The notes under the pieces: model-generated
Database searches by the model: none
What the model saw: the letters and a program-made list of their open reading frames with translations, nothing else
What the model was told of the DNA's origin: nothing
Shown here: in pieces, positions 35,301-42,707 of the stretch
Layout: each line of letters starts with the position of its first letter
Numbering within the stretch: position 1 is the stretch's first letter
Translations under genes and position numbers: made by a program
NCBI GenBank assembly: GCA_041690255.1
Contig: JAWLHU010000011.1
Span: 186,001 to 250,000 of the forward strand
Direction of reading: 5' to 3'
DNA length: 64,000 nt
Source: JAWLHU01 sp041690255
Lineage (GTDB): Bacteria; Bacillota; Sulfobacillia; Symbiobacteriales; Symbiobacteriaceae

Positions 35301-37847
35301 CGTGTAGTGGGAGAAGTCCCCCGCCGTCACCGGATCCCAGTGCAGGGCGATCGAGCCCACGGGCGTGGGGGTCGCCATGAGGTTGCTCGGGACCGAGGGG
35401 GCCTGGCTGTCGTTGTACAGCTCGACATCATCGATATACCAGCCAGCCATGTTGATGACCGAGTCGGAGGCCAGGACGAAGGCGACGAAGACCGCCGGGT
35501 TGCCGGCGTAGGCGGCGAGGTCAACGACGCCCTCATCGTACTGCCCGTTGGCGCCTGTGAAGACGCTCATGATCTCCCAGTTCTGGCCACCGTCGCCGGT
35601 CACGGCCACGATGCCGTAGTCCCAGTTGTTCTCCAGCTCATACCAGTGATGATACCGGAGGGCAGCCGGGCCGCCGGAGAGGTCGATCGGCGGGGAGACC
35701 AGGAAGGACTCGGCGAAGTCCGGGTAGTTGCCAGCCAGCTTGGTGGCCGCCACCTGAGTGCCGGAGTGAGCTGCGCCGGGGCCGGAGGTCGGCTCGCCAA
35801 CCTGCCAGGTGCCTTCAGGGGTGCCGAGTTCCACCCAGCCAACCGCCGACCCCTCAAAGTCCTCCATGTAGCCGGGGGTGATCCCGTCCAGCAGGGTGAT
35901 GATGTGGGGACTGGCCTTGGTGCCGTGGAAGCCGTTGTTGCCACCGAAGTCGACCGCCTGGATGTAGTACTCGACAGCGTCGTCACTGGCGATCTCACCG
36001 GGGATGATCCCCTCGTAGGTGCCGCTCCGGTGGTCGCCACCGATCCGCTCCATGTCTACGATGCCCCACCACCGCATGCCGGGGCGGCGGAAGCGGAGGT
36101 AGACGGCGGTGACGGAGGTATCATCGGCCACATCAGCCGTGATGGTGGTGTCGGTGTACCGGAACGCTTCGCTCACCGGCGTGTGGGTGATCACGGGGGC
36201 GCTCAGGTCGTCACCGCTGGTCAGGACCCGGCCGGAGACACTGCCAATGCCGCTCACGACCATGCCTACGGCGGTGTAGGTGTTAAGAATGCCGTGGCCG
36301 TAGCCGTTGTTCGGCACGTCGGGGTACTGGGTGCTGGTCATGGCATCGGCCGACTCGGTGAGGAGCAACTCGATCTCATCGACCGTCAGGCTGGCGTCAA
36401 CCTGTCGCAGGAGAGCGACGGCGCCGGCCACGTGCGGAGCAGCCATGGAGGTGCCGTTCCAGCCGCCCTCGTACCCGCCGCCGGGGACCGAGGAGCGAAC
36501 GTTGACACCAGGGGCTGAGAGCTCGGGCTTCATCTCACCGTAGGGGCTGGGGCCCCGGCCGGAGAAGGAGGCAAGCCCGTCGCTGCTGTCGGTTGCGCCG
36601 ACGGCGATCGACTCGGGGTAGTTGCCCGGAATCGAGACCGTGCCGACGCCGGGGCCGTCGTTGCCGGCGGCGAAGACGGGCACAATGCCGGCCTCGCGCC
36701 AGGCGATGACGACATCCCGGAACCACTCATCGAGCCCGGGGCCGCTGCCCCAGGAGTTGTTGACCACATCTGGCGCCTTGGAGGGGTCACCGCCGGGGGC
36801 GAGGATCCACTCACCAGCCGCGATGATGTTCTCAATGGTGCCACCGCCAGATGCGTTCAGGATCTTGGCGCTGATCCACTGGGCGCCCGGGGCGACGCCG
36901 ACCTCGTTGACACCCGCCGGGTCGCGCCCCACCATGGTGCCGGTGGTGTGGGTGCCGTGACCGTGGTCATCGTACGGGGCGGACTGTCCGTTGATCGGGT
37001 CGAACCAACTGTAGGTGTGGTCGACTGCTCCGGTCACCGGATCGTAGCCCCGGTACTGGTCGTGGAGGGCTTCGTGCATCCAGTCTCCGCCGGTGTCGAG
37101 GCTGGCGACGACGGTGCCTGCACCGTCAATGCCAAACTGGCTCCAGACGGAGGGAGCGCCGACCCGCTCGATGTTCCACTCGGCCGCGAGGGGGGCCGGT
37201 TCTGAGCTGGGCTTGGTCGCCTTCAGATCCTGCCGGATCGACGGCAAGGTCGGGGTCCGCTGACGGTCGCCGAGCAGGTAGATGGGGGTGTTGGCGACGA
37301 CCTTCTCGACATCGTTCCGTTTGGCCACCTGCTCCATGACGGCCTTGGTGGAGGTGACGGAGACGACGTTGCTGATCCAATACGGCTGGACCCGGGTGAC
37401 CTGACCCGTGGCCTCGTGCCGAGCCAGATCGGTCAGAAGGCCCACCTGTGTTGCGTCTGCGGTCTCCTTCAGGCTGGTGATCACGGCGTTCCGTGCCTTG
37501 AGCGATGCCTGCGCCGGGGTAGCGCCGGCACGGGCGGACGCTGCTGCCGACTTCACATCGACACGGGTACGGAGCTTGACCAGGTAGGTGACCTGATCAC
37601 CGCTCTTGGTGAAGGCTTCGTTCACCTTGGGATCGATCTTGGTGGACAGGGATTCAGGGGCCTGCTGGGCCCAGCGGGAGAGGGCCGCCGCCTCCTTGGC
37701 GACAGGCTTTCCGACTGGGCCAGGCCGGCTCGGGACCGTGAGGGCCAGGGCCTGAATCGGGAGCAGGGCGGTCATGATCAGGGCCACCCCAGCTCGCAGG
37801 AGCCCAGACCGCAATCTGGTGGTCTGACTCAGGGCATTGGATCGCAT
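32373..37847 (-). CDS. Giant secreted subtilisin-like protease (bacillopeptidase F type)
   Basis: 1,824 residues from ATG 37847 (GGAGGTGG upstream). Signal peptide (about 1-36), then an inhibitor I9-like propeptide. The S8 domain has Asp251 in SLDTGGDW, His in DDHGHGTHTTGT (about 297) and Ser in NGTSMAAPHVAGA (about 470). Two immune-inhibitor-A-like MAM/jelly-roll segments, a fibronectin type III domain, carboxypeptidase-regulatory-like repeats, bacterial Ig-like domains and a final PKD domain follow. No sorting signal or transmembrane end, so it is released or held non-covalently. It could process the surface protein of the same element (inference). Confidence 0.9.
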   Translation of the reverse strand: MRSNALSQTTRLRSGLLRAGVALIMTALLPIQALALTVPSRPGPVGKPVAKEAAALSRWAQQAPESLSTKIDPKVNEAFTKSGDQVTYLVKLRTRVDVKSAAASARAGATPAQASLKARNAVITSLKETADATQVGLLTDLARHEATGQVTRVQPYWISNVVSVTSTKAVMEQVAKRNDVEKVVANTPIYLLGDRQRTPTLPSIRQDLKATKPSSEPAPLAAEWNIERVGAPSVWSQFGIDGAGTVVASLDTGGDWMHEALHDQYRGYDPVTGAVDHTYSWFDPINGQSAPYDDHGHGTHTTGTMVGRDPAGVNEVGVAPGAQWISAKILNASGGGTIENIIAAGEWILAPGGDPSKAPDVVNNSWGSGPGLDEWFRDVVIAWREAGIVPVFAAGNDGPGVGTVSIPGNYPESIAVGATDSSDGLASFSGRGPSPYGEMKPELSAPGVNVRSSVPGGGYEGGWNGTSMAAPHVAGAVALLRQVDASLTVDEIELLLTESADAMTSTQYPDVPNNGYGHGILNTYTAVGMVVSGIGSVSGRVLTSGDDLSAPVITHTPVSEAFRYTDTTITADVADDTSVTAVYLRFRRPGMRWWGIVDMERIGGDHRSGTYEGIIPGEIASDDAVEYYIQAVDFGGNNGFHGTKASPHIITLLDGITPGYMEDFEGSAVGWVELGTPEGTWQVGEPTSGPGAAHSGTQVAATKLAGNYPDFAESFLVSPPIDLSGGPAALRYHHWYELENNWDYGIVAVTGDGGQNWEIMSVFTGANGQYDEGVVDLAAYAGNPAVFVAFVLASDSVINMAGWYIDDVELYNDSQAPSVPSNLMATPTPVGSIALHWDPVTAGDFSHYTVYRSGDNTTFDPIGTTGRADFVDSNVSVGTTYYYAVSASDTFGNESHLSDVASATAPDVTVLFHDDMEGGEGAWTHSGAGDSWELGTPTYGPAGAASGTNLWATNLDGDYVDSTNASLVTPPIDLSGMSTAALQFNHWYSIERNFDFGRVEITTDAGSSWTQLSQYTAPGSGGQPVGWESPLIDLTAYVGQTVQLRFRFTSDTSVVYPGWYIDDVTVAGTASGSNQYDRSLATKEPRIELKNKQKPMAPQRIEMVIPKGRPGSYRLDKSTGTGGVFTQGIGITSLPVADATVTIMETGRVVRTNSVDGSFQITLPAGMYTLRAEAYGYYPQERTVEVIDGSDTSAIFMLEPMPRGMIHGVVTDARTGQPVQGARAWVAEDLRIPMATTDENGQFSLDVLAGSYTVEVRHGSYYPANTPATVPGDGSVDVAVALTPFVGMPGEIGYDDGVAENAWGFYAANNGWAVRMSPERPGQTMFVTGARIYLWDESWPSPGGNSFQAAIFAANPDGTPGALLAGPVRVENGVRGAWNDVDLSDYGVMVNGDFYVAYIQDADYPDVPGMAVDESTPDTGRNWQYVEGAWSEWADSGNLMIRALVRYGVDAPTITNPVDGAFTNNPDLLVEGEGVADTTVQIYADGAMAAETAPDASGHFSAAISLSEGEHALTATTTVDDGGVTDPSAPVHVIVDMTAPELTVTTPENGNSQNHRILTISGQALDAHLAGVSVNGTEAEVQADGSFTVEIIGQEGENLLQVVATDMAGNATTVERTVMVDSQAPVLTNLQPATDQDLVSGDTLAVSFDADPGLAMAAYRIVLDIGSGSQSTDKAGSLSLEPGEMAMSEVSPGHYEATWTVPDGLSVDAAYVQFRAVDAAGNTTRLTAPGILHISSHPGNGPDAVIDGPTEGRVRQQLSFNGAGSTSPNGQIVSYRWEMGDGRVFTRSLVRTSYRRAGTYTVTLTVTDSTGASATATLVVEITP

Positions 37848-38038
37848 CGACCCACCTCCATTCGAGAGCACTGACGGGGCGAGCATGGGCCTCGCCCTCG
37901 CATCAGTCAATTTCGGCCCACTGAAACCAAATCCTTCCTGAAATGGGACAATCGGTGCGTATAATCTCCCAGCGAAACGTTGGTGTCATGGGGATTAGGC
38001 TAGGGGCGTACCCCTTTCTCGCTGGGAGGTGGGGGGAA

Positions 38039-38206
38039 ATGGGGGTTCGCGTTACCCTGACGGTCCTTCCGGCTGAGCCGGATGATCAGGCGGTAGATCA
38101 GGCGCTGGCGATGCTCCAGGCGGCGTACTGGCGTGGATTGCTGCGGCGGGTTGAGGCGGAGTACAAGGAGCGGCAAGGACTGAACACCAAACGGGCGGAT
38201 GAGTAA
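38039..38206 (+). CDS. Small protein at the right end of element 3 (55 residues)
   Basis: ATG 38039 follows GGGAGGTGGGGGG. The product begins MGVRVTLTVLPAEPDDQAVD, has a helical middle and a basic end (YKERQGLNTKRADE). It shows faint similarity to the element 1 small protein (GVR-T start, alanine-rich helix, Lys/Arg tail). It is only 68 bases from attR3. Candidate directionality factor by size and position; no family recognised. Confidence 0.55.
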   Translation: MGVRVTLTVLPAEPDDQAVDQALAMLQAAYWRGLLRRVEAEYKERQGLNTKRADE

Positions 38207-38275
38207 AGAGAAGGAGAACCCACGAGGGGTCCTCCGCTGGTGTGGTTTGACGGTCGTCTGGACGCGCGGTTCATC

Positions 38276-38731
38276 TGGATGACCCGGTTCCTGCGGACGA
38301 AGTACCAGGATGTGGAGATCGTTTTTATCACGCATCATAGTGAAGCGCAGGAGGTGGATGAGGACGCCTTCTTCAGCATGGGGGAGAGCGGCGGGACGAA
38401 GGTCTCCTCGGCCTATCAACTCTGCTGGGAGATCATCAACCAGCGGTATCATCCGGACCTCTTTAACATTTATCCCTTCCACTTTTCGGATGGAGATAAT
38501 TGGTCCGACAACGACAACAAGCTTTGCGTGGACCTGGTACAAAAGCTGCTGGGCGTCTCGAACCTCTTCGGATACGGCGAGATCCGCGATGGGGGCTACA
38601 CCAGTTCGCTCATGAGCGCCTTTACGCAGATTCACGACCCTCGTTTTGTGATCGTGAGCATTTCGGAGAAGCGGGACGTGTACCCGGCGCTGCACAAGTG
38701 GTTTAGCCGGGGTGGGGCGGCGATAGGGTGA
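38276..38731 (+). CDS. yhbH: yhbH piece 4 of 4 (C-terminal part)
   Basis: From Trp codon 38276 the frame reads WMTRFLRTKYQDVEIVFITH, then ESGGTKVSSAY, YNIYPFHFSDGDN-type sequence (FNIYPFHFSDGDNW) and LFGYGEIRDGGYTSSLMSAF, ending at TGA 38729. All are conserved DUF444 C-terminal blocks. The preceding in-frame codons back to 38240 (FDGRLDARFI) are element 3 sequence. Joined pieces 1-4 give 13+1+27+189+1+150 = 381 residues, the usual YhbH length. A terminator follows, so this is the native 3' end. Confidence 0.92.
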   Translation, partial: WMTRFLRTKYQDVEIVFITHHSEAQEVDEDAFFSMGESGGTKVSSAYQLCWEIINQRYHPDLFNIYPFHFSDGDNWSDNDNKLCVDLVQKLLGVSNLFGYGEIRDGGYTSSLMSAFTQIHDPRFVIVSISEKRDVYPALHKWFSRGGAAIG

Positions 38732-38737
38732 GAGGAG

Positions 38738-38772
38738 GAGGGTCCGGCCGTGTGGCTGGACCCTCTTTGACG
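38738..38772 (+). terminator. Intrinsic terminator of yhbH
   Basis: GAGGGTCCGGCC / GGCTGGACCCTC with loop GTGT, then TTTGACG, just after the yhbH stop. Confidence 0.8.
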
Positions 38773-38773
38773 A

Positions 38774-39180
38774 TCGAGGAGTCGATGAGTTGAATCCGGG
38801 AGACCGGCCGGAGCCTGGGGCTCAGCCCGTTGCTTTGGCAGGGCCAGGAGCGAGTTCGGCTCACTACTACCTCCGTCATGGGATGCCTTAGCATGGTCTC
38901 CCTAAACAGACCCTTTCGGAAATGGAACTCCATCACCCGGAGCAGTTTGGAACAGCAAGGCTCTCAAAGCACGTTATTGAGCCTTACGCCGGCATCTGCC
39001 TTTACTCGAGAAAACGGCTCGCACCCAAGACTACGGGGGTGTGAACCGCCTGTTGGAGCCTCTACTTGAAGGCGTTGAGTTCCTACAAGACTCAGGTCTG
39101 ACGTGAAGACCTTCGGCGATTATGTAGAACGAGATGGCCCAGATGGGTCATTGACATGATGGCCTCCGAAGCGTGTGTAA
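38774..39180. other. Gene-poor stretch with short coding-like remnants
   Basis: About 400 bases with no intact gene. Two short pieces look coding: 38921-39031 (+) reads MELHHPEQFGTARLSKHVIE and onward for 36 codons, and about 38989-39107 (+, another frame) ends DYGGVNRLLEPLLEGVEF and LQDSGLT. They may be a decayed gene with a frameshift; I cannot name it. Confidence 0.35.
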
Positions 39181-39182
39181 GA

Positions 39183-39204
39183 AAGGGGCGGTTACCCGCC
39201 CCTT
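39183..39204 (-). terminator. Terminator of the sdh/frd operon
   Basis: AAGGGGCGG / CCGCCCCTT with a 4-base loop; minus strand continues TCTTACAC. It begins 13 bases past the sdhB stop. Confidence 0.75.
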
Positions 39205-39216
39205 ATCCCCTATACG

Positions 39217-39939
39217 CTACTTGCGCAGGCCCATCGCCTTGGCAGCGACGGCCTTCTTCAGGTTCTGAATCGCTTCCGTCTGGTTCACGTGCTTCGGGCA
39301 GGCCTCGACACAGTTGAAGGCCGTATGGCAGCGGAATACGCCGTACTCGTTTCCCACCAGCTCCAGCCGCTCGTCATCTGCCGTATCCCGGGTGTCCATG
39401 AAGAACCGGTTAGCCCAGACCATCGCGGGGGCGCCCAGGTACTCCTCGTTCTGCGTACCACTTGGGCAGGCCGCGAAGCAGGCGCCGCAGAGGATGCAGT
39501 CGATCTCCATGTTGTACTTGGCCCGGTCCTCGGGGCTCTGCAGCCGCTCCTTCTCCGTGGGCACCTTGGCCGGGTTGATCAGCCAGGGCTTCACACGCTC
39601 GTAGTTGGCCCAGAACTTGTCCATGTTGACGACCAGATCCTTGACCACCGGCATGTGGGGCAGCGGGGCCACAGTGACGGTGTCGCCCTCCACCGCATCC
39701 TTCACCTGCAGCTTGCAGGAGAGGGTGTACCGGCCGGAGATATACATGGCGCAGGAGCCGCAGATCGCTTCCCGACAGCTGAACCGGAAGGCCAGGGAGC
39801 TGTCCTGCTTCTCGAGCACCGAGACGAGCGCCTCCAGGACGGTCATGCCCTCTCGGTATTCAACAGTGTAGGTATCGTAATGCGGATCTTCGGTCTTCTC
39901 GGGGTCATAGCGGAAGACCTTCAGCTTAAAGTTCTCCAT
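39217..39939 (-). CDS. sdhB: Succinate dehydrogenase/fumarate reductase iron-sulfur subunit
   Basis: 240 residues from ATG 39939. It has a plant-type [2Fe-2S] motif CREAICGSCAMYISG, then CILCGACFAACP and CVEACPKHVNQTEA for the [4Fe-4S] and [3Fe-4S] clusters. It carries electrons between the flavin and the membrane quinone site. Last gene of the order sdhC-sdhD-sdhA-sdhB. Gene content alone does not settle direction. The aspartase and Dcu antiporter next door suggest fumarate reduction (inference). Confidence 0.92.
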   Translation of the reverse strand: MENFKLKVFRYDPEKTEDPHYDTYTVEYREGMTVLEALVSVLEKQDSSLAFRFSCREAICGSCAMYISGRYTLSCKLQVKDAVEGDTVTVAPLPHMPVVKDLVVNMDKFWANYERVKPWLINPAKVPTEKERLQSPEDRAKYNMEIDCILCGACFAACPSGTQNEEYLGAPAMVWANRFFMDTRDTADDERLELVGNEYGVFRCHTAFNCVEACPKHVNQTEAIQNLKKAVAAKAMGLRK

Positions 39940-39955
39940 CGGCTCTATAACCCCC

Positions 39956-41677
39956 TTAGTAGGTCCGGGCCACGGGCTGGAACTTGGTGATGTTGACCGG
40001 TGCGTACTCCAGCCGCACGCCGTCGCCCGCACAGTAGGCGATCGTGTGCTTCAGGAACTTCTCGTCGTCACGAGTCGTAAAGTCACGCCGTGCGTGGGAG
40101 CCGCGGCTCTCCTGGCGGGCCAGGGCGCCGGAGGCGATCGCCCCGGCCACGTCGATCATGCCCTTCAGCTCGTACTGCTGCATCAGGTCCAGGTTGAACA
40201 AGCTGCCGGTGTGCTTCACCTTCACCTTGGCGTAGCGGGCACGGAGCTCCTGCACCTTGGCCACCCCTACGCTCAGCCGCTCCTCGTCGCGGAAGACGCC
40301 GACGTTGTTGAACATGTTCTGCTGCAAGTCAAACCGCAGGGTGGCGCCGTCCTCGGTGCCCTCGCCGTTAAACAGCTCCTGGAACCGGGCCTCCACCTTG
40401 GCCTTGGCCCGCTCCAGCACGGCGTCCGACTTGGCGGATGGCTTCTGGCCCAGCACGTACTCGCCCATCCGGTCGCCGGCGATCCTGCCGAAGACGATGG
40501 TGTCAAGCAGGGAGTTGCCACCCAGCCGGTTGGCGCCGTGCACGCTGACGCAGGCGCACTCGCCGGCGGCGTAGAAGCCCCGCACCTTGGTCTCGCCGTA
40601 GACGTTGGTGTCGATGCCGCCCATGGTGTAGTGCTGGCTGGGCTGCACGGGAATCGGCTCGTAGACCGGGTCGATGCCGGCGAAGTTTTTGCAGATCTCC
40701 CGGACCTCCGGCAGCCGCTCATTGATCTTCGCCTCGCCCAGGTGGCGCAGGTCGAGGTGGACATAGCCGCCGCCCTTGCCCCCCAGGTTGAAGCCCCGTC
40801 CCTCGAGAATCTCAGTCAGGATCGAGCGGGCGACAATGTCGCGGGGGCCCAGTTCCATGGCCTTCGGCGCATACTTGGCCATGAAGCGCTCGCCCTGGTT
40901 GTTCACCAGGTAGCCACCCTCGCCGCGGCAGCCCTCGGTCATCAGGATGTTGGTGCCCCACAGGCCGGTGGGGTGGAACTGGATAAACTCCATATCCTTC
41001 AGGGGGACACCCGCATGGAAGGCCATGGCCATACCCAGGCCGGTGTTCAGCATGTTGTTGGTCGAATGGGCGTAGATGCGGCCCGCACCGCCGGTGGCGA
41101 AGAGAATGGCATCGGCCTTGACGGTGCCGACCTTGCCGGTCAGCATCTCCATGATCACCGCACCGACCACCTGGCCCTCTTCCACGACGAGCTCGAGAAC
41201 GAGGTACTCCATGTAGACCTTAATGCCCCGCTTAATCGTCTGCTGGTACATGGTGTGTAGCAGTGCGTGGCCCGTCTTGTCAGAGGCGTAGCAGGTGCGC
41301 GGGAAGCCGGCACCGCCGAAGGGGCGCTGGGCAATGGTGCCGTCTGCATTGCGGGAGAAGGGGCAGCCCCAGTGCTCCATCTCGACGATCCGGAGCGGGG
41401 CCTCCTTGGCCATGACCTCAACGGCATCCTGGTCGGCCAGGAAGTCAGAGCCCTTCACGGTATCGTACATGTGTTTTTCCCAGGTATCATCCTTGCCCTC
41501 GGGATGGTTCGCCAGCGAACCGTTGATGCCGCCGGCAGCGGCCACCGAGTGGGAACGAACGGGCGGAAGCTGCGAGATCACAGCCACGTCCTTGACGCCC
41601 ATATCGTGAGCGGCGATTGCGGCCCGCAGGCCGGCGAGTCCGCCGCCGATAATCACTACACGATGCTCCAAACGCAT
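39956..41677 (-). CDS. sdhA: Succinate dehydrogenase/fumarate reductase flavoprotein subunit
   Basis: 573 residues from ATG 41677 (GGGAGGTG 8 bases upstream; the GTG at 41686 is too near it). Dinucleotide-binding motif IIGGGLAGLRAA at the N-terminus; RSHSVAAAGGINGS with the histidine that binds FAD covalently. Substrate site HPTGLWGTNILMTEGCRGEGG and HGANRLGGNSLLD are present. The C-terminus ESRGSHARRDFTTRDD is standard. Confidence 0.94.
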   Translation of the reverse strand: MRLEHRVVIIGGGLAGLRAAIAAHDMGVKDVAVISQLPPVRSHSVAAAGGINGSLANHPEGKDDTWEKHMYDTVKGSDFLADQDAVEVMAKEAPLRIVEMEHWGCPFSRNADGTIAQRPFGGAGFPRTCYASDKTGHALLHTMYQQTIKRGIKVYMEYLVLELVVEEGQVVGAVIMEMLTGKVGTVKADAILFATGGAGRIYAHSTNNMLNTGLGMAMAFHAGVPLKDMEFIQFHPTGLWGTNILMTEGCRGEGGYLVNNQGERFMAKYAPKAMELGPRDIVARSILTEILEGRGFNLGGKGGGYVHLDLRHLGEAKINERLPEVREICKNFAGIDPVYEPIPVQPSQHYTMGGIDTNVYGETKVRGFYAAGECACVSVHGANRLGGNSLLDTIVFGRIAGDRMGEYVLGQKPSAKSDAVLERAKAKVEARFQELFNGEGTEDGATLRFDLQQNMFNNVGVFRDEERLSVGVAKVQELRARYAKVKVKHTGSLFNLDLMQQYELKGMIDVAGAIASGALARQESRGSHARRDFTTRDDEKFLKHTIAYCAGDGVRLEYAPVNITKFQPVARTY

Positions 41678-41704
41678 CAGGGACACACCTCCCAGTCTCT
41701 CTGG

Positions 41705-42040
41705 TTACACGTTGAGGAAAACCATCAGGGCGCTTGAGCCGTACGCCACGGCGCCGATCCAGACAGCCGTCAGAATCCAGCTGGCAGCCTTACCGGCCTT
41801 GGGCCAGTAGTCGTAGATGATCGCCCGGAGACCGTTCAAGCCGTGGAAGAGGCCCAGGGCCAGTAGGCCGGCGTCAACGATGAAGTACAGCGTGCCCTTA
41901 AGGCGGAGACTGCTGGAGGCAAAGGTGATCTCGACGGTCGGATCAACAAAGTGCATGATGCCAAAGTGAACCGCAACCAACACTACGAGCAAGGCAGCGC
42001 TGATGCGCTGGATAATCCATGCCCACTGGCTTCCCTTCAC
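41705..42040 (-). CDS. sdhD: Succinate dehydrogenase membrane anchor (SdhD-like)
   Basis: 111 residues with three predicted membrane helices and a HxxxxxxH-like arrangement (VHFGIMHF, LFHGLNGLRAIIYDY). The LFHGLNGLR-DY segment is a known heme/quinone-region motif of SdhD. It sits between sdhC and sdhA. Confidence 0.85.
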   Translation of the reverse strand: MKGSQWAWIIQRISAALLVVLVAVHFGIMHFVDPTVEITFASSSLRLKGTLYFIVDAGLLALGLFHGLNGLRAIIYDYWPKAGKAASWILTAVWIGAVAYGSSALMVFLNV

Positions 42041-42070
42041 GGTGATCCCTCCTATGCCAAATGAGGCGGT

Positions 42071-42487
42071 TTACACGGACCAGGGGTAGGCCAGGAACCG
42101 CATGATGAAGAAGTAGCTGCCCCCAGCGATGATGATGGCGGAGATGACGAAGGCCGCCCAGAAGAGGGTCTTTTGCTTGCGCACGCCCCAGCCAAGGTCG
42201 TGGGCGAGCAGGCGAATGCCGTTGATGCTGTGGAAGGTGATGGCCAGGAAGAGCATGAACTCACCGATTACGAACGGCTTGGTAGCCAGTGCCGACATCG
42301 TCAACTCGAACCCCTCACCGCCCCCACGCACGACCGACGTAACCTCGAAGATGTGCATGAGTAAGAAGACCACAATTGCGACACCCGAAACCCGGTGCAA
42401 CACGTGCGACCACATGCCGGTCCGGTAGCGACGCGGGCTCAGATCTGCGAATACCCGGACGTCCCGATTCTGCCGTGGCGACTCCAT
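42071..42487 (-). CDS. sdhC: Succinate dehydrogenase cytochrome b556 subunit (SdhC-like)
   Basis: 138 residues from ATG 42487 (the in-frame GTG at 42496 lies too close to the Shine-Dalgarno). YRTGMWSHVLHRVSGVAIVV is the SdhC signature with the quinone/heme-site HR-SG. FHSINGIRLLAHDLG follows. Three membrane helices. First gene of the operon. Confidence 0.87.
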   Translation of the reverse strand: MESPRQNRDVRVFADLSPRRYRTGMWSHVLHRVSGVAIVVFLLMHIFEVTSVVRGGGEGFELTMSALATKPFVIGEFMLFLAITFHSINGIRLLAHDLGWGVRKQKTLFWAAFVISAIIIAGGSYFFIMRFLAYPWSV

Positions 42488-42641
42488 GCGTCTCACATCC
42501 CCCTCGTTCTTCTATAGACATCTTCGCAAACCGTTGCGCAGTGTTGGTTGCTTAGGACACCTGGCTGCAATCCTTGGGGATCAACACCCCTCAGTGGAAG
42601 ACAAGAGGCGGCCTGTAGTGGCCCGTCCCCAAACTGAAAGA

Positions 42642-42677
42642 AGGCGGTGCTTACCTGGTAATTAGCAGGCACCGCCT
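42642..42677 (-). terminator. Terminator of the C4-dicarboxylate transporter gene
   Basis: AGGCGGTGC / GCACCGCCT (42642-42650 with 42669-42677); minus strand continues TCTTTCAG. Confidence 0.7.
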
Positions 42678-42707
42678 CCCTATCGTAGTATGGCCCGAAA
42701 GGTTCAG

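Larger units (their letters stand above)
24299..38275. mobile_element. Intervening element 3 in yhbH (13,976 bp, serine recombinase 3)
   Basis: Ends share TCTG (24298-24301 and 38274-38277) inside TTCTTCTGAATGA and TTCATCTGGATGA. Joining at TCTG turns the TGA stop into TGG (Trp) and fuses piece 3 to piece 4 in frame. The predicted circle junction TTCA-TC-TGAA is a short palindrome around the dinucleotide TC. Cargo: two c-di-GMP riboswitches, a transglutaminase-like protein, a surface protein with its sortase, recombinase 3, a giant subtilisin-like protease and a 55-residue protein. No phage structural genes are visible. Confidence 0.88.
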
